Assembly: GCF_036898095.1 (NCBI RefSeq)
Contig: NC_090743.1
Location: 24,022,426 to 24,086,425 of the forward strand
Direction of reading: 5' to 3'
DNA from: Palaemon carinicauda
Lineage: Eukaryota > Arthropoda > Malacostraca > Decapoda > Palaemonidae
Length of the DNA stretch: 64,000 nucleotides
This document shows positions 36,932 through 47,879 of this stretch, piece by piece. How positions within the stretch are numbered: the first letter of the stretch is position 1; the number at the start of each line of letters is the position of its first letter. The notes below the pieces were generated by a model that was not told where the DNA came from, did no database searches, and saw nothing but the letters and a program-made list of their open reading frames with translations. Position numbers and translations under genes: made by a program.

Positions 36932-37312
36932 TTTTTGGGTGAGATAGCCATGATGTCCTGATGGAAGGTTCCTTCAGTAGCTTCTTAAGGGTATATATGA
37001 CTACAGTAGATATTCCCAGAGAATTAAACTAAAGGTTTCACAGAATTCTAACTTCTGGTGCGAGTACCCATAAGGTTTCCCTATAGGATATCGTTTATCA
37101 ACAGGGGGCGTATGCTTGACACGCCACATAGCTATCTGCACCCCACATAGCATTTACGCTTCGAGGGGGAAGGGTGGCAAGTTATGAAAGGAGCCGTTAC
37201 GAAGTTCTCCTCCTCCGTTACTATTACGGTACTCGGTGACGTCACAACCGCCACTATTGTTGGCCGCCATCTTGACTGACGTCACCGTTGCACGCCATTT
37301 CCTCATTCCTTC
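36932..37312. repeat. DIRS-A left inverted terminal repeat
   Basis: It pairs with 45465-45829 over about 370 bp, with a 13-bp extra segment at about 37252-37264. It contains two TGACGTCA boxes (37237-37244 and 37277-37284) and GCCGCCATCTT (37263-37273). It is the 3' end of the element relative to its genes. Confidence 0.9.
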
Positions 37313-37389
37313 CGGCGTTTATGCCAGCCTCCATGATACAATAAGAAAGGGAGGGGCCTGACAGGCCAGCATAGAGAATCAGGGCGGGT

Positions 37390-37481
37390 CCATCAGGACG
37401 TCATGGCTATCTCGCCCAAAAATAGATTTTTCGCTTCGCTCAAAATCCGTTTTTTGGGCTCAAGCCATGACGTCCTGATGG
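37390..37481. repeat. DIRS-A internal complementary region
   Basis: The first part (CCATCAGGACGTCATGGCTA ... CGCTTCGCTCAAAATCC) is the complement of the element's left end at about 36907-36964. The second part (TTTTTTGGGCTCAAGCC ... GTCCTGATGG) is the complement of its right end near 45800-45830. Such a region is the template proposed for circle closure in DIRS replication. It lies between the recombinase gene and the 3' inverted repeat, as expected. Confidence 0.88.
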
Positions 37482-37496
37482 AAGTGTACCAGAGAA

Positions 37497-37805
37497 TTAA
37501 TGTATCGTGGATTTTTTCCCCTTTTTAGTAGTGCCTTCGACTTCTAAACAATATTCCTTTGGTCTGATGACCTTAGAGACCGTAACATCTCCGTTACATG
37601 TCACTACCAATAGCATATACTTTGATATGGCTTCCTGCCCCCCTGGCAGGGAAGTCCTATCTGGACGAAAGGAACATCTTGAAGCAAACCTGATGAAGAA
37701 ACTCACCTGTAGACGAAGATCTTGCCGGTCTCGTAGACACATCAGGAAAGTTAAGTAATTGTGTTGGAACAATTTTTCACTTTTCTCTAGGTGAGTATAC
37801 ATCAA
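37497..37805 (-). other. Small open frame in the DIRS-A 3' region (102 codons)
   Basis: An uninterrupted frame between the internal complementary region and the recombinase gene, starting MMYTHLEKSEKLFQ and ending with a Lys-rich tail (GTTKKGKKSTIH). There is no recognisable domain. It could be chance, 3' UTR or an extra small ORF of this element; other copies are needed to decide. Confidence 0.3.
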
Positions 37806-38319
37806 ATAGGAGCAATATTATAACATAGGTTATAATAATGATCAAATAATAGGGATAATAAAAATCTCTAACAGTATTTTATTTCATATGATAGGGCGAA
37901 ATGAGACGTATATGGTAGTGAAAATTTCTATTTTATTCAATAAAATTTTTGAATTAATATGAAATAAATAAATAAATTTCAATAAAATGTAGCTAACAAA
38001 CATAGACTAAAGACAACAGAAGACATGGGTGTGGAATCTGAAAAGGAAGAACTTGCCATTACACATAAGTTCCAAGGGAACTGTAAGGTCTTTTAAAGTC
38101 TTATATACACTTCATGTCCAAAAAACATGTGGCACACGTGTTCTTGTTTATGTTACTTCACCTTTGTAGAAGAACAGTCCTTAGTGTCACCAGGTGGCAC
38201 TTAAAATCACTATGTTTTGCACTAGGGTCAACACAGGCACCCGTTGAGTTAGAGTCCTGAATAACTCACTGTTCTGCGCAGCACTAGGCAGCAGTCTTTA
38301 ACACACTACCTGCTGCCAC

Positions 38320-39404
38320 CACGTAACGCTTCAGTTCATGCACCTGCTTCGCATAGTGTTTGAAAAACACTCTTGAGGATTTTCAGCCTGTGAAAGATCG
38401 AAGGCTTTCGAAATCCATTGCTTGAAAGAAGTTTAGGGAAGAGGCGACTTTCCTGGGATCATGACCTGCGGGTGTATTGTCAGGATCCGCTCTGCGAATA
38501 AAGTAGGTGATCTTCGCCCTTAGTTGTTTTTTGAGTGACAAATCAGATCCCGATGTTTCTCCTTTAAAGAGCTGTCCTCCACCAAAGTCTGAAGTTCTTC
38601 GAAAATAGACCTTTAGACTCTCCACTGGGCATAGAGAGACATCTTCCTTCAGAGGGCAGATTCTCCAGGGACCCCACCTCTTAGTGGGAAGTTCATTCTT
38701 GGCGAGAAACGTTGGGTCAGGGAAGAGGGTAAGTTCCCCTGTTTCGGCGAACTGTATCTGGCCCTCTTCTCTAGATAAAGCCACTATTTCACTAACTTGG
38801 GCTCCCGAGGCGAGAGCAAAAATGAAAATCACTTTTTGAGTCCAGTCTTTCAGAGGGCAAGACTCATTGTCCAGATTAGAGGCAAAATGGAGCACCTTAT
38901 CAAGAGACCAGGAGATGGGTCTCGGTGGAGGTGCAGGACGGAGTCTAGCACATGCCTTTGGAAGCTTGTTAAAGATGTCGTTGGACAGGTCTATCTGGAA
39001 GGCGTAAAGTAATGGTCTTGTCAAGGCCGATTTGCAAGTGGAAATCGTGTTGGCTGCTAAGCCTTGTCCATGAAGGTGAATGAAGAAGGACAGACAAAAA
39101 TCTATAGAGATTTCTGTAGGATTTTTAGCCTTGACGAAGGACACCCACTTCTTCCAGGATGACTCATATTGCCTTCTGGTAGACTTTGTTTGTATTCCTT
39201 TAGGAAGTCTAAACATTTCTTCGAAATCCCAAACCTCTTCTTCACGGCTAGGGAGAGAAAATCATGAGATGAAGGTCTCGGGTTTTCCTTGATGAAGCGA
39301 AGACAGTCTACTTCAGAACCTGCTGGGAGAGAACTGGGTCCGGCAGAGGGATCAGCTTGGGCTGTAACTCCAAGACTAGAGGGACCCAGTTGCTCCGGGG
39401 CCAC
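38320..39404 (-). pseudogene. DIRS-A tyrosine recombinase, inactivated
   Basis: Tyrosine recombinases of DIRS elements insert circular DNA copies. The main frame is 39216-38383 (277 codons), with a SAM-like N-terminal part (RRQYESSWKKWVSFVKAK) and the catalytic domain. The first catalytic Arg position reads LASGAQVSEI where the family has R. The HxxR box is present as GHDPRK. A TGA at 38383-38385 cuts the frame at SFTG, where Trp is usual. The same frame then continues KSSRVFFKHYAKQV, holding the likely nucleophile Tyr. An upstream piece in another frame (39404 to about 39220, DFLSLAVKKRFGISKK) means a further frameshift. A stop, a frameshift and a lost Arg make it inactive. Confidence 0.85.
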
Positions 39405-39665
39405 TTGGGTGCCACTAGGGCTGCTGTTCCCTTGAAGGTTCTCAGCTTGGTGAGGACTTTCAGCAGAAGGATGGGGGAGAGGGAACAGGTAAATCTTGGT
39501 CCATCAGTTCCGGTCCAGGGACTTGGCGTCCACCGCCTCCGCTCTGGGGACCTCGTATGGGGCCACGTAAAGAGGAAGTTGCTTGTTGTCGCTCGTCGCG
39601 AAGAGGTCGATCTGCAGTTCCGGGACTTGACGGGAGATGAAGGAGAATGATCTTGCGTCTAGGGA

Positions 39666-41010
39666 CTATTCCGACTCTATTGGGCTTGTCCTTGATAGAG
39701 GGTCCGCCGTCACATTGCGGAATCCTTGTAGGTGAATTGCTGAGAGGTGCCATCTCTTCTTGTCCGCTAGGCGTAAGATGGGCAATAGCACTTGGTTGAG
39801 TTGGGGCGATCTTGAGCCCTGACGGTTGAGACATCTGACCCCAACGGCGCTGTTCAGGGTTAGACGGATGTGGATCGAAGGACGTGGGGACAGTTTCTTC
39901 AGAGTAAGAAAAACCGCCATGGCCTCCAAGATGTTGATATGAAACGTCTTGAATAGGGGAGACCATGTTCCTTGAACTTGTCGCTGATGGGAGTGACCCC
40001 CCCCCCATCCTTCCAGGGAAGCATCCATGTGGATGGTGACCGACAGAGGTGGTGGTTGAAGAGGAACTGATCTTTTCAGGTTCTTTGCCTCCAACCATGG
40101 CTTTAGGAGTGAGCCAAGCCTGGTTGGTAGAGGTCTCTTGAGATCTCTTCGAGCGATGGATGCGTTTCTTCTCCAAACTCCCAATGCATCTTTTAGCTGT
40201 GCTCGTAGCACTGGGTCTGTCACTGAGGCGAACTGGAGGGAGCCGAGCACTTGTTCCTGTTGTCGCCTTGAAATCCGTTTGGATTTTAGGAGTCAATTGA
40301 CAGATCCCGCTATTTCCTTCCTTTTCTTCCGTGGGATGGAAAGACGGTGTGACTGAAGGTTCCAATGGATTCCCAGCCATTGAAACTTCTGAGCTGGAGA
40401 CAGTCGAGACTTTTTGGTGTTGATTTTGAAACCCAGATGTTCCAGGAACTGGGTCAACTTTCTGCAAGCACGCGAGCATTCTTCTGAGGATGCTGCCCAA
40501 ACCAGCCAGTCGTCTAGGTAAGCCATCACCTGGACGCCTTGAAGGCGTAGCTGTTGGACGATCGTGTCTGTGAGCTTCGTGAAGATTCTTGGAGCTATGT
40601 TGAGTCTGAAGGGCATGGCCCTGAAAGCATACTGCCTTCTTTGAAGCTTGAATCCTAGGTAGGAGGAAGCCTGGTGATTCATTGGAATGTGCCAGTAGGC
40701 GTCCGCCAGGTCTATTGAGACCGTGTAAGCCTTGTGAGGTAGTAGGGCTCTTATATGTTGAAGAGCCAGCATCTTGAATTTGTTGTTCGCTATGAACTTG
40801 TTGAGAGGGGACAAGTCCAGAATGACTCTGAGTTTGTCGGAGTCCTTCTTGGGAACACAGAACAGTCTTCCCTGGAACCTGGTAGACTTTACCCTCTTTA
40901 TCACCTTCTTGTTCAAGAGTTCTAGGACGTATTCTTCCAGGACGGGGGTGGAGTGTTGGAAGAATTGGTGGAAGGTTGGAGGTGGTGTTACCCAGCTCCA
41001 CCCTAGTTCC
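39666..41010 (-). pseudogene. DIRS-A reverse transcriptase and RNase H, with in-frame stop
   Basis: The RT frame is open from about 41000 (WSWVTPPPTFHQFF) through GRLFCVPKKDSDKLRVILDL, VSIDLADAYWHIPM, FRLNIAPRIFTKL and the catalytic MAYLDDWLV box. A TGA at 40293-40295 interrupts it, and the same frame continues from 40292 into RNase H. There IHMDASLEGWGG, NILEAMAVFL and a final NVTADPLSR are visible. The third RNase H motif reads LTLNSAVG, with the usual Asp missing. The order RT, RNase H, then recombinase is typical of DIRS elements. A long frame at 41049-39460 on the same strand is a shadow. Confidence 0.9.
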
Positions 41011-41091
41011 TTCTTGATGATGCTGTGGGCTCAAGGATCGAAGGTCCAACGATCCTGGAAGTGGCGGAGTCTTCCTCCCACCGGAAGCATT

Positions 41092-43072
41092 TCATTGCTT
41101 CTGGTTTCCCGAGGATTTACCACCTCGGCTGCCTGCTCCCCTCCCTCTAGATGGACGTCGAGAGGAGTCTTTGCCGGAACCTCTACCTTTGGGGCGAAAG
41201 GTGGTAAATTGCCTTTCATAGGCTGGTGTGAAGACTGGTGACTGAGCCACCAACTGAAAGGTCTGTTGTGGCTGAGCCACCAACTGGGGAGTAGCGGGTG
41301 CCGGAAACTGCCGCTTAGCCTGACGCTGTTGGGGTCGGGGCTTGTTGGACTTCTTAGGTTGGGCGCCTTCATCCTGAGAAGATTTCCTCTTACGGGACAT
41401 GCCCCACTTGTTGAGAAGGTTCCGGTTCTCAGTGGCGGCTCTGTCAACGATCTCTTTCATGAGGTCGTTAGGAAAGAGATATTTGCCCCAAATGTTGGAG
41501 GAAATCAGTTTCCGGGGTTCGTGTTTGACGGTGGCATCCGCAAACACGAATTCTCTACAGGATTCTCTACAGGCTCTCCGGGCCTTGATGAAGCTATACA
41601 AGTCCTTCGTCAAGGTGGCAAGGTGGGTCTTTGCAAGAACCATGTAGAAGCCTGGGACCCGAATGTTCCCGGCCATTGTCTCAAGCTGTACCTGAAGAGA
41701 CAGAGAGGCAACTAGCCTCTCTTTTGCGTCTTGCTCCCGACGCAGAAGGTACTCGGTGAGTTTGGGGAGGTTTTGGTGAGTTTGGGGAGGTTTTTGTTAA
41801 ACTGACGTCCTGAGACATCAGCTTCCAACTTTCCTACCGCGAAAGTTAACTGGATATTTTTCCAGCTTTTGTCGTCGGGAGGGAGGGCGAGGGAGAGAGG
41901 CCTACATTCTTCCAATGTAGGGCAGGGTTTTCCTTCCTCCACCGCCTTCAACACTGCCAGCAGGGCCTTTTCGGCGAAAGGAAAGACCATGGTAGGAGCA
42001 AGAAAGGACGTGTGTTTCTTGCTTAGGGCTGGCACCTTGGAGTTGGTGTAGCCCCTGCTCTTGAGGCAGTCGGCTAGAAGAGCTTGGGCCTTAGCATGGT
42101 CAAATACTATGACCTCCTTAGGCTCGGTCTCCTCCTTGGAAACTGGTTCGGATTTGAGACGGACGTAACACTCCGTGTAGGCTTCAAAGCTAGGCCAGAA
42201 CTCCACCTCTTCAAGGGGGACGGCGCCTAGTTTAGGGTTGATGACAATGCGTCCACTCGTGATGGGCATGTGTTCTGCATGCCACCAAGTGTTTGTCACT
42301 GAGCAGGAGGGAAGATCCTTGACGCTGATCTTCTTCGGCGTCTGTTTCGACATGCGCATGAACTCCCTCTTAAGGTCCGCATGCCCCTGGCGGAACTTCT
42401 CACCCAGGAGTGCGTGCCACCAAAGCTTGGAGTGTATCCTGGGTGCCCACCACTGCGGGGACTGGAGTGGCAGAGGTAGAGGGGACCGGTTCCGGAATGG
42501 CAAAGGAAGAAACAGAGATGCGCGGGCGACCTCGCCCTCGGAGTCAGGAGTCTCCACTTGATCTTCCTCTTCTTGACCCTCAGCCATCAGGGTCCTTTCG
42601 GTATTGTCCGACACATCCGACATCTTCTCCACTTCATCGATATGACAGTCTTGGAGAGAGAGTCCGAAACGTCCGGTTCGACCGTCAGTTGGACGCAGGG
42701 GATCTCAGCCTTGGGAATGACGGCATCCGCAGATGCCTTAGGAAAGAGCAAGGCTCTCATCCTCTCGTTTGGGAGATAAGGCCTCGTGGCGTTCTTTTGG
42801 AAACCACGCACCCACTTGCTCAGTTTCTCTCGAGCGATGTCCCTGGCCTCCTCTGACGGAGGGTTGTCAAACGCCTCATCGAGCAAGTTCTTGCATACAG
42901 TGCAGACCTGCGGGTCCCAATAAGGAAGGTTCCCTTTGGAGATCGAACAGCCGGCGTAGGTTCGGCACGCCAGGTGGCCGTAGAAATCGGGGCGATGAAC
43001 GCTGCAGAAGGCGCTCACACTGCAGGTACTCCTCCTGTAAAAGAAAGAGGCAAATAAGTCTTTGGAAGTCAA
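41092..43072 (-). pseudogene. DIRS-A gag-like gene with frameshifts
   Basis: Three consecutive minus frames form one gene. The N-terminus (43072-42587) has a Cys/His-rich zinc-binding-like region (CSVHRPDFYGHLACRTYAGC and CTVCKNLL). The middle (42632-41712) is acidic, then carries KLWWHALLGEKFRQGHADLK. The C-terminus (41676-41092) has a basic Arg/Gly-rich tail (GRGSGKDSSRRPSRGRGAGS). The first shift lies near 42610. The second coincides with a tandem duplication of about 20 bp (GTGAGTTTGGGGAGG twice, 41757-41797). A strong minus-strand splice acceptor, CTTTCTTTTACAG, sits at the start (about 43035-43047), so the first exon may lie further upstream. Confidence 0.75.
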
Positions 43073-43089
43073 TAACAGTCATGACTTAG

Positions 43090-45464
43090 AGTAATCTTAG
43101 ATTAGTATTAAAGTTATCAAACTTATAAGATTCCTTTTCATGTATAAGCTTAGGATAGGTAAGCTAGAAAAGAGGCAGGAAAGACACATACTGTACTTGT
43201 GCAACCCGCCCAGCCAATTGCCGTGACCCCACACCATAACTAATTCTAGGAGCTCTTCATGAGCCCTGGAAGGAGGAAGAAACATCCACATTGGATGAGC
43301 AAAGCTTAGGCTTCCTCCGAGGAATTAGATACAATGAGAGGGGGAACTAAATTCATTCAGTATAGAAGAAAAAGGAGGGATAGATCTAATCCCCCTTATT
43401 CAGGTTAGGCTAGGTCCCGGCAAGACACTGCGCATGGATGCACAGAATATGCTGGAAAAATTTACTGCACAACTATACACAATAGTTTTCAGTCTAGGGT
43501 ATATATTATACCATAGATGTACTGGCTATTATCCATAGCTGTACAATAATCACTGCCGGCACTGGGCCGGCAGGGGGAAGGAGTGACTGTCCACTGTATA
43601 GATAAGATGGATGGCGCTGGCAGCGTGACGGCATGCCGGAAGCACGCCTGGCGCCGGCAAATCTCCATCAAGGGGAGACCCTTCCAAGCCATCAGTCTAT
43701 GTGGCAAAGAAAGGGTGACACCTTTATGTGATGGCAGATCGCCGGCAAGTCGGCGGCCCCCAGCAGCCGGCAAGTAACCGGCGAAGGTATACCGACACTG
43801 ACATCAATCAATGAGACAGAGAGGATACCGAAGGCACTGACGGCTGTCGCCGCCAGAGTGGAGGCAGCAGTGGACCGGCACTGAAAGGGAGAGAGATAGG
43901 ATAGGAGGAGAGAGAGGGAAGGGTAGTACTCGACACCCATACTCCTTCTTCCTCCGGAAGGAGTGTTCAATTGAAAGGGAGAGGGTGGCAACCTTTCATC
44001 CAGTCGCAACAGAGCCGGCAGTTGGCTAGAGTTGCAGGTGGCGGCCCAAGGGAGGACCGAAGAACACTCTAAGATAGTGAGGTCTTCCGCCGGCAGACCG
44101 ACCTGTCATATGCTACCCCATAGTTCAACTATATGCGGGAAGCGTAGCAGTTCGGACTAACCAACGAAGGGACCAAGCCAAACCGACAACCCGCCGGCCG
44201 CGGTAAAGTTGTAGGACGGCGGACAGAGGTGTGATGGCTAAGCCAACACAAAGGGATAGAGGGGGGGAGGGGTAGTGTAGGGGGGAGGGGTAGTGTAGGG
44301 GGGAGGGGTAGTGTAGGGGGGACGCGTAGCTCCGACTGGCACTCCCAGGGGTGGGGATTCTGTTCAGGGCTAGCCTATCTAGGTAGGAAGAATTCATTCT
44401 CCAGCCTAGGGTAGGTTAGCACAGAGAAGGTACAGCACTAGTGTCCTGTCCTAAACTATAAAGAAGCAGAATCCCCTTGGGCTGCCTAACCTAGGCTAGG
44501 GGAGCTAGTCCCCCAAACCAGGAAAGACAGGGGTAGGACAAATTGCTAGGCCACAGGGAGGAAGGGTCTTAACCCAACCAAGTGTGGACTAGGGGGAAGG
44601 GCAGAGCCCCTCCACCTTCACCCACCAGCAGGGACCAGAAGGAGAGTACATTCTCCTAATGGGGAGCTGGGGGCAAACGACTGGTACTCTGAGGTTCTGT
44701 CCTGAACTCAAAGTGCATGTACTATGGCAAGGAGTGGGGAAAGAAAAATCCTAGCCTAACCTTACCCGAATGCGATTCGAGGTAAGGAGGGCTAGGATGT
44801 AGCCTAGGCTACCTCAGAGGGAGGAGATTACCTTAGATAAGGTAACTGGGGAGGTTAGAAAGTATACAAGAGCCCTAGCGTTAGGTTAGGGGCAAGGGAG
44901 TTGACTACCAAGATCACCGAAACCCCTTGTATACTTTCTAGAAGGCGAAAACATATGTGCAATCAATGAATCTTATATGTATAAATGCCTATATCTTCAT
45001 TTCGTAAGTTAACACTAGGAACACTTATATCATGCAAGAAAGTAAACAAGAACGCCTAGGCTATCGAGCCTAGGGGCTAGGCTAGCAATCTAGCAAGCGA
45101 ATTCGGCTACCTATACTCGCCGAAAATGAATACTGTCAGCATAATATAACTAATTCCTAGCAATGAAGACTAAATAACTACTGTTGATTATTAGTTATAA
45201 GACTGGGAAGGTTTTCTGGCTAACTATATAAAGCATGCGAGGCGAACAACAGCGTCGGCATCATGATGCCTCCGGTCGGGGCACAGCTCCGCCCCAAAAC
45301 ACAGGATTTTAAGATAAAAAGACGTTACTTTACGGCTGGAGCATATTTATACAATACAAGAATATGGTACTCAACTTTCCAGAAGAAGGCGAGGCAGAAG
45401 ATTGCAACATAACGAATTACTTAGCAAACACTGGGAAAAACACCTAGTCTGAAACGCTACGTAA
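43090..45464 (-). other. DIRS-A 5' region
   Basis: About 2.4 kb between the right inverted repeat and gag. It has no convincing ORF and a G-rich tandem repeat at 44259-44322. It probably holds a leader exon and an intron ending at the acceptor near 43035-43047, but the donor was not identified. Confidence 0.5.
44259..44322 (+). repeat. G-rich 18-bp tandem repeat
   Basis: About three and a half copies of a unit GGGGGGAGGGGTAGTGTA. The G runs suggest G-quadruplex potential on the + strand, which is the non-coding strand of DIRS-A. Confidence 0.85.
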
Positions 45465-45829
45465 GAAGGAATGAGGAAATGGCGCGCAACAGTAACGTCA
45501 GTCAAGATGGCGGCGGTTGTGACGTCACCGAGTACCGTAACAGTAACGGAGGAGGAGAACTTCGTAACGGCTCCTCTCATAACTTGCCACCCTTCCCCTT
45601 CGAAGCGTAAACGCTATGTGGGGGTGCAGATAGCTGTGTGGCGTGTCAAGCATACATCCCCTGTTGATATACGATATCCTAAAGGGAAACCTTATGGGTA
45701 CTCGCGCCAGAAGTTAGAATTCTGTGAAAGCTTTAGTTTAATTCTCTGGGAATATCTACTGTAGTCACATATACCCTTAGGAAGCTATTGAAGGAACCTT
45801 CCATCAGGACGTCATGGCTTGAGCCCAAA
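45465..45829. repeat. DIRS-A right inverted terminal repeat
   Basis: Inverted partner of 36932-37312 and the 5' end of the element relative to its genes. It carries AAGATGGCGGC (45504-45514) and TGACGTCA (45520-45527). Confidence 0.9.
45504..45527. promoter_or_regulatory. YY1-like and CRE-like sites in DIRS-A inverted repeat
   Basis: AAGATGGCGGC fits the YY1 consensus, and TGACGTCA is a full palindromic CRE. Both lie in the inverted repeat at the 5' end of the element and recur in the left repeat (37237-37284). They are plausible promoter elements of the retrotransposon; function is inferred from motif only. Confidence 0.5.
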
Positions 45830-45831
45830 AA

Positions 45832-47556
45832 CAAGTGTTCACCTGAAAAAATACATAGTAATTTAGAAACAATAATTCTACTTTGAATTTATTTTTTTTT
45901 TATTTTTTTTATAATTTTTCTTGAATTTAATACCTTTATAAAGTTTAAGCTTTTATAAACCCTCCCAACACTAAACCCATTATACACTTTTAATCACAAG
46001 TACAGTACACTCTTAACCCCCTTCTTTCCCGAGATGCCTAACAAAATGTGAACATTGCAACACAAAACTCTACTGGGGCGATACGAACCCTCAGGATCAA
46101 GTATGATGCGTAAGTGCCTGTCCCTGGGTGAAGAACCTTGCCGAACAATGTGCAAAAGTGATCTCGGTAAACGGACAAGTCCTGAGAGCAGTCCAGCTTC
46201 ATATCGTATGGACAGGTTGGAAGGTCTCTGCCCATAGGACGATCTTGAATCAAAGACCAGTGATATTGTGAGGAGTCATATCGGGATGTAGACCAGTCTC
46301 ATCTCTTCGGAACCCTAGGTGCCCGTTAGTTTCTTTGGTTGTTGGAAGATCTGGATGTTGACTTATGTTGATGGGAAGGAAGAGGTGGATGATTATCAGT
46401 CCCTGGAGAAACTAGAGTCGTGGTCTCGTGAAGAAGAAACACGAGACGTTTGCAGGGAGACCATTCACGTGATGAAGTACATGGAAACTGGTCGTCATGG
46501 AGACCACTGAAATTAAAATTATCAGTCAGTTGCATAGATATTGAAGCTAACAACATGGAGACAGTAGTATCCACAGGAGGGGGCAGAGCAGTAGTAGTAG
46601 CTGGTATAGGGGTTTCAACCATTAATTCATGTACAAATCAAAACCCCAAGATTTGATTTTGGAACCAAGCAGCCATCTCTATCTTGAGCAATCAACAAAC
46701 AATTTATTGAGAGCAAGAATTCTTGCGAGCAGGAACAGGTGGAGAATTAGTTGGGAAGCATGAAGGTAGGCATTAAGAGGGACCAGAAATGGAGAGTTAG
46801 TAACAGGGTTAACAGTCTTAGATATACTTCACAAACATACAGTATCTTCATTAGCAAAACAGTAAGGAGACATGACTCATAAAATGTTTGCAGTTCCTAC
46901 TATTGACACTTCCGATACATGGAAGAAGCCTCATCTAACAAGATAGAAGAATCAGACGGAACATTACCAGAGTCCTTGGGCACTTCCCAATAATAAATAA
47001 GTCTGCGCAAAGATAAATAATTGATCAACAGCACAGTTCACACACACTGAAGATTTATTCAGAGAACATTGCTTTTCACTAAATGAAGGGTATAGCAAAT
47101 ATAGATCTTATAAAAACTAAGTAACCAGTAATATGATGAGTATAAACAAACCTTCCACAAAGCCAAGTATTGGTGAAAACGGGAATAGTATAAAACTCAG
47201 TACTGTAATGAAATTATTATTGAATTAAATCAATGGCACAGAGAATTCACCTTAATCATGAAAGTTAAAAACCAAACTGAATGGATCCTGTTAATGGGAA
47301 ACTGGCAAAAATTGCATAAAAGTTAAGGCAAATTTTTTGTCACTTAATAATGAAATTCCATGAAATTGTAAAATTTCCAACAAATCTTCACTAAATGTTT
47401 GATAAAATAAAAGTAGCAAAATATTGAAACAAAAATGATTGAAAAAAATATTTATCATCACAAAAAACAGAAAGCTTGAAAACAATGGCACAAAACTTAA
47501 AAAAAAAATATGCTAATCCCAGGCGAGCAAACAGCATTTGTCTAAACAAAGTTACA
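45832..47556. other. Intronic spacer between DIRS-A and Tigger-2
   Basis: Mostly AT-rich. A less AT-rich piece at about 46040-46660 has short frames on both strands, but nothing recognisable. No exon supported. Confidence 0.5.
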
Positions 47557-47879
47557 TACAGAAAGTCCAGAGGTTACAAACGAGATCCGTTCTTTACAAA
47601 GCGTCAATAGTCTATTTTGTCATAAGGCGGATTTATATACTGTATATAACATAAAATATACATACATACATACTGAATATGTATATTCTTTAAAGAAAAA
47701 AAAGATAAAACAATCCTTTATTTATAAATTACTGTACCCTATACATATAAATACCTATACCCTTTATAGTAGTGTACCTACATTAATACTGTACAGTAAT
47801 AGTAGACAATAAGGAATTATGTACATACAACAATTCCTTACCTTTATTTCTGTGGTTGGCTTGCACACTGGAAGGAGCA

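Larger units (their letters stand above)
36905..45831 (-). mobile_element. DIRS-type tyrosine-recombinase retrotransposon, 8.9 kb (DIRS-A)
   Basis: The element is read on the minus strand: 5' region (45.8-43.1 kb), gag (43.07-41.09), RT and RNase H (about 41.0-39.67), tyrosine recombinase (39.40-38.32), then an internal complementary region (37390-37481) and the 3' inverted repeat. The inverted repeats at 36932-37312 and 45465-45829 are about 90% alike by eye. The internal region joins the complements of both element ends, as in DIRS1-like elements, which integrate from a circle and make no target duplication. All ORFs have stops or shifts, so this copy is inactive. It sits in antisense in the large abLIM intron. 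Confidence 0.9.

Noticed and set aside
39460..41049. 529-codon minus frame in DIRS-A
   Set aside because: It overlaps the RT-RNase H frame, has no domain motifs, and is rich in Ser/Pro/Gln/Arg as expected of a shadow frame.
46319..46656. Opposed frames that could be a small gene
   Set aside because: Low-complexity Thr/Pro/Ser composition on one strand and no match on the other.
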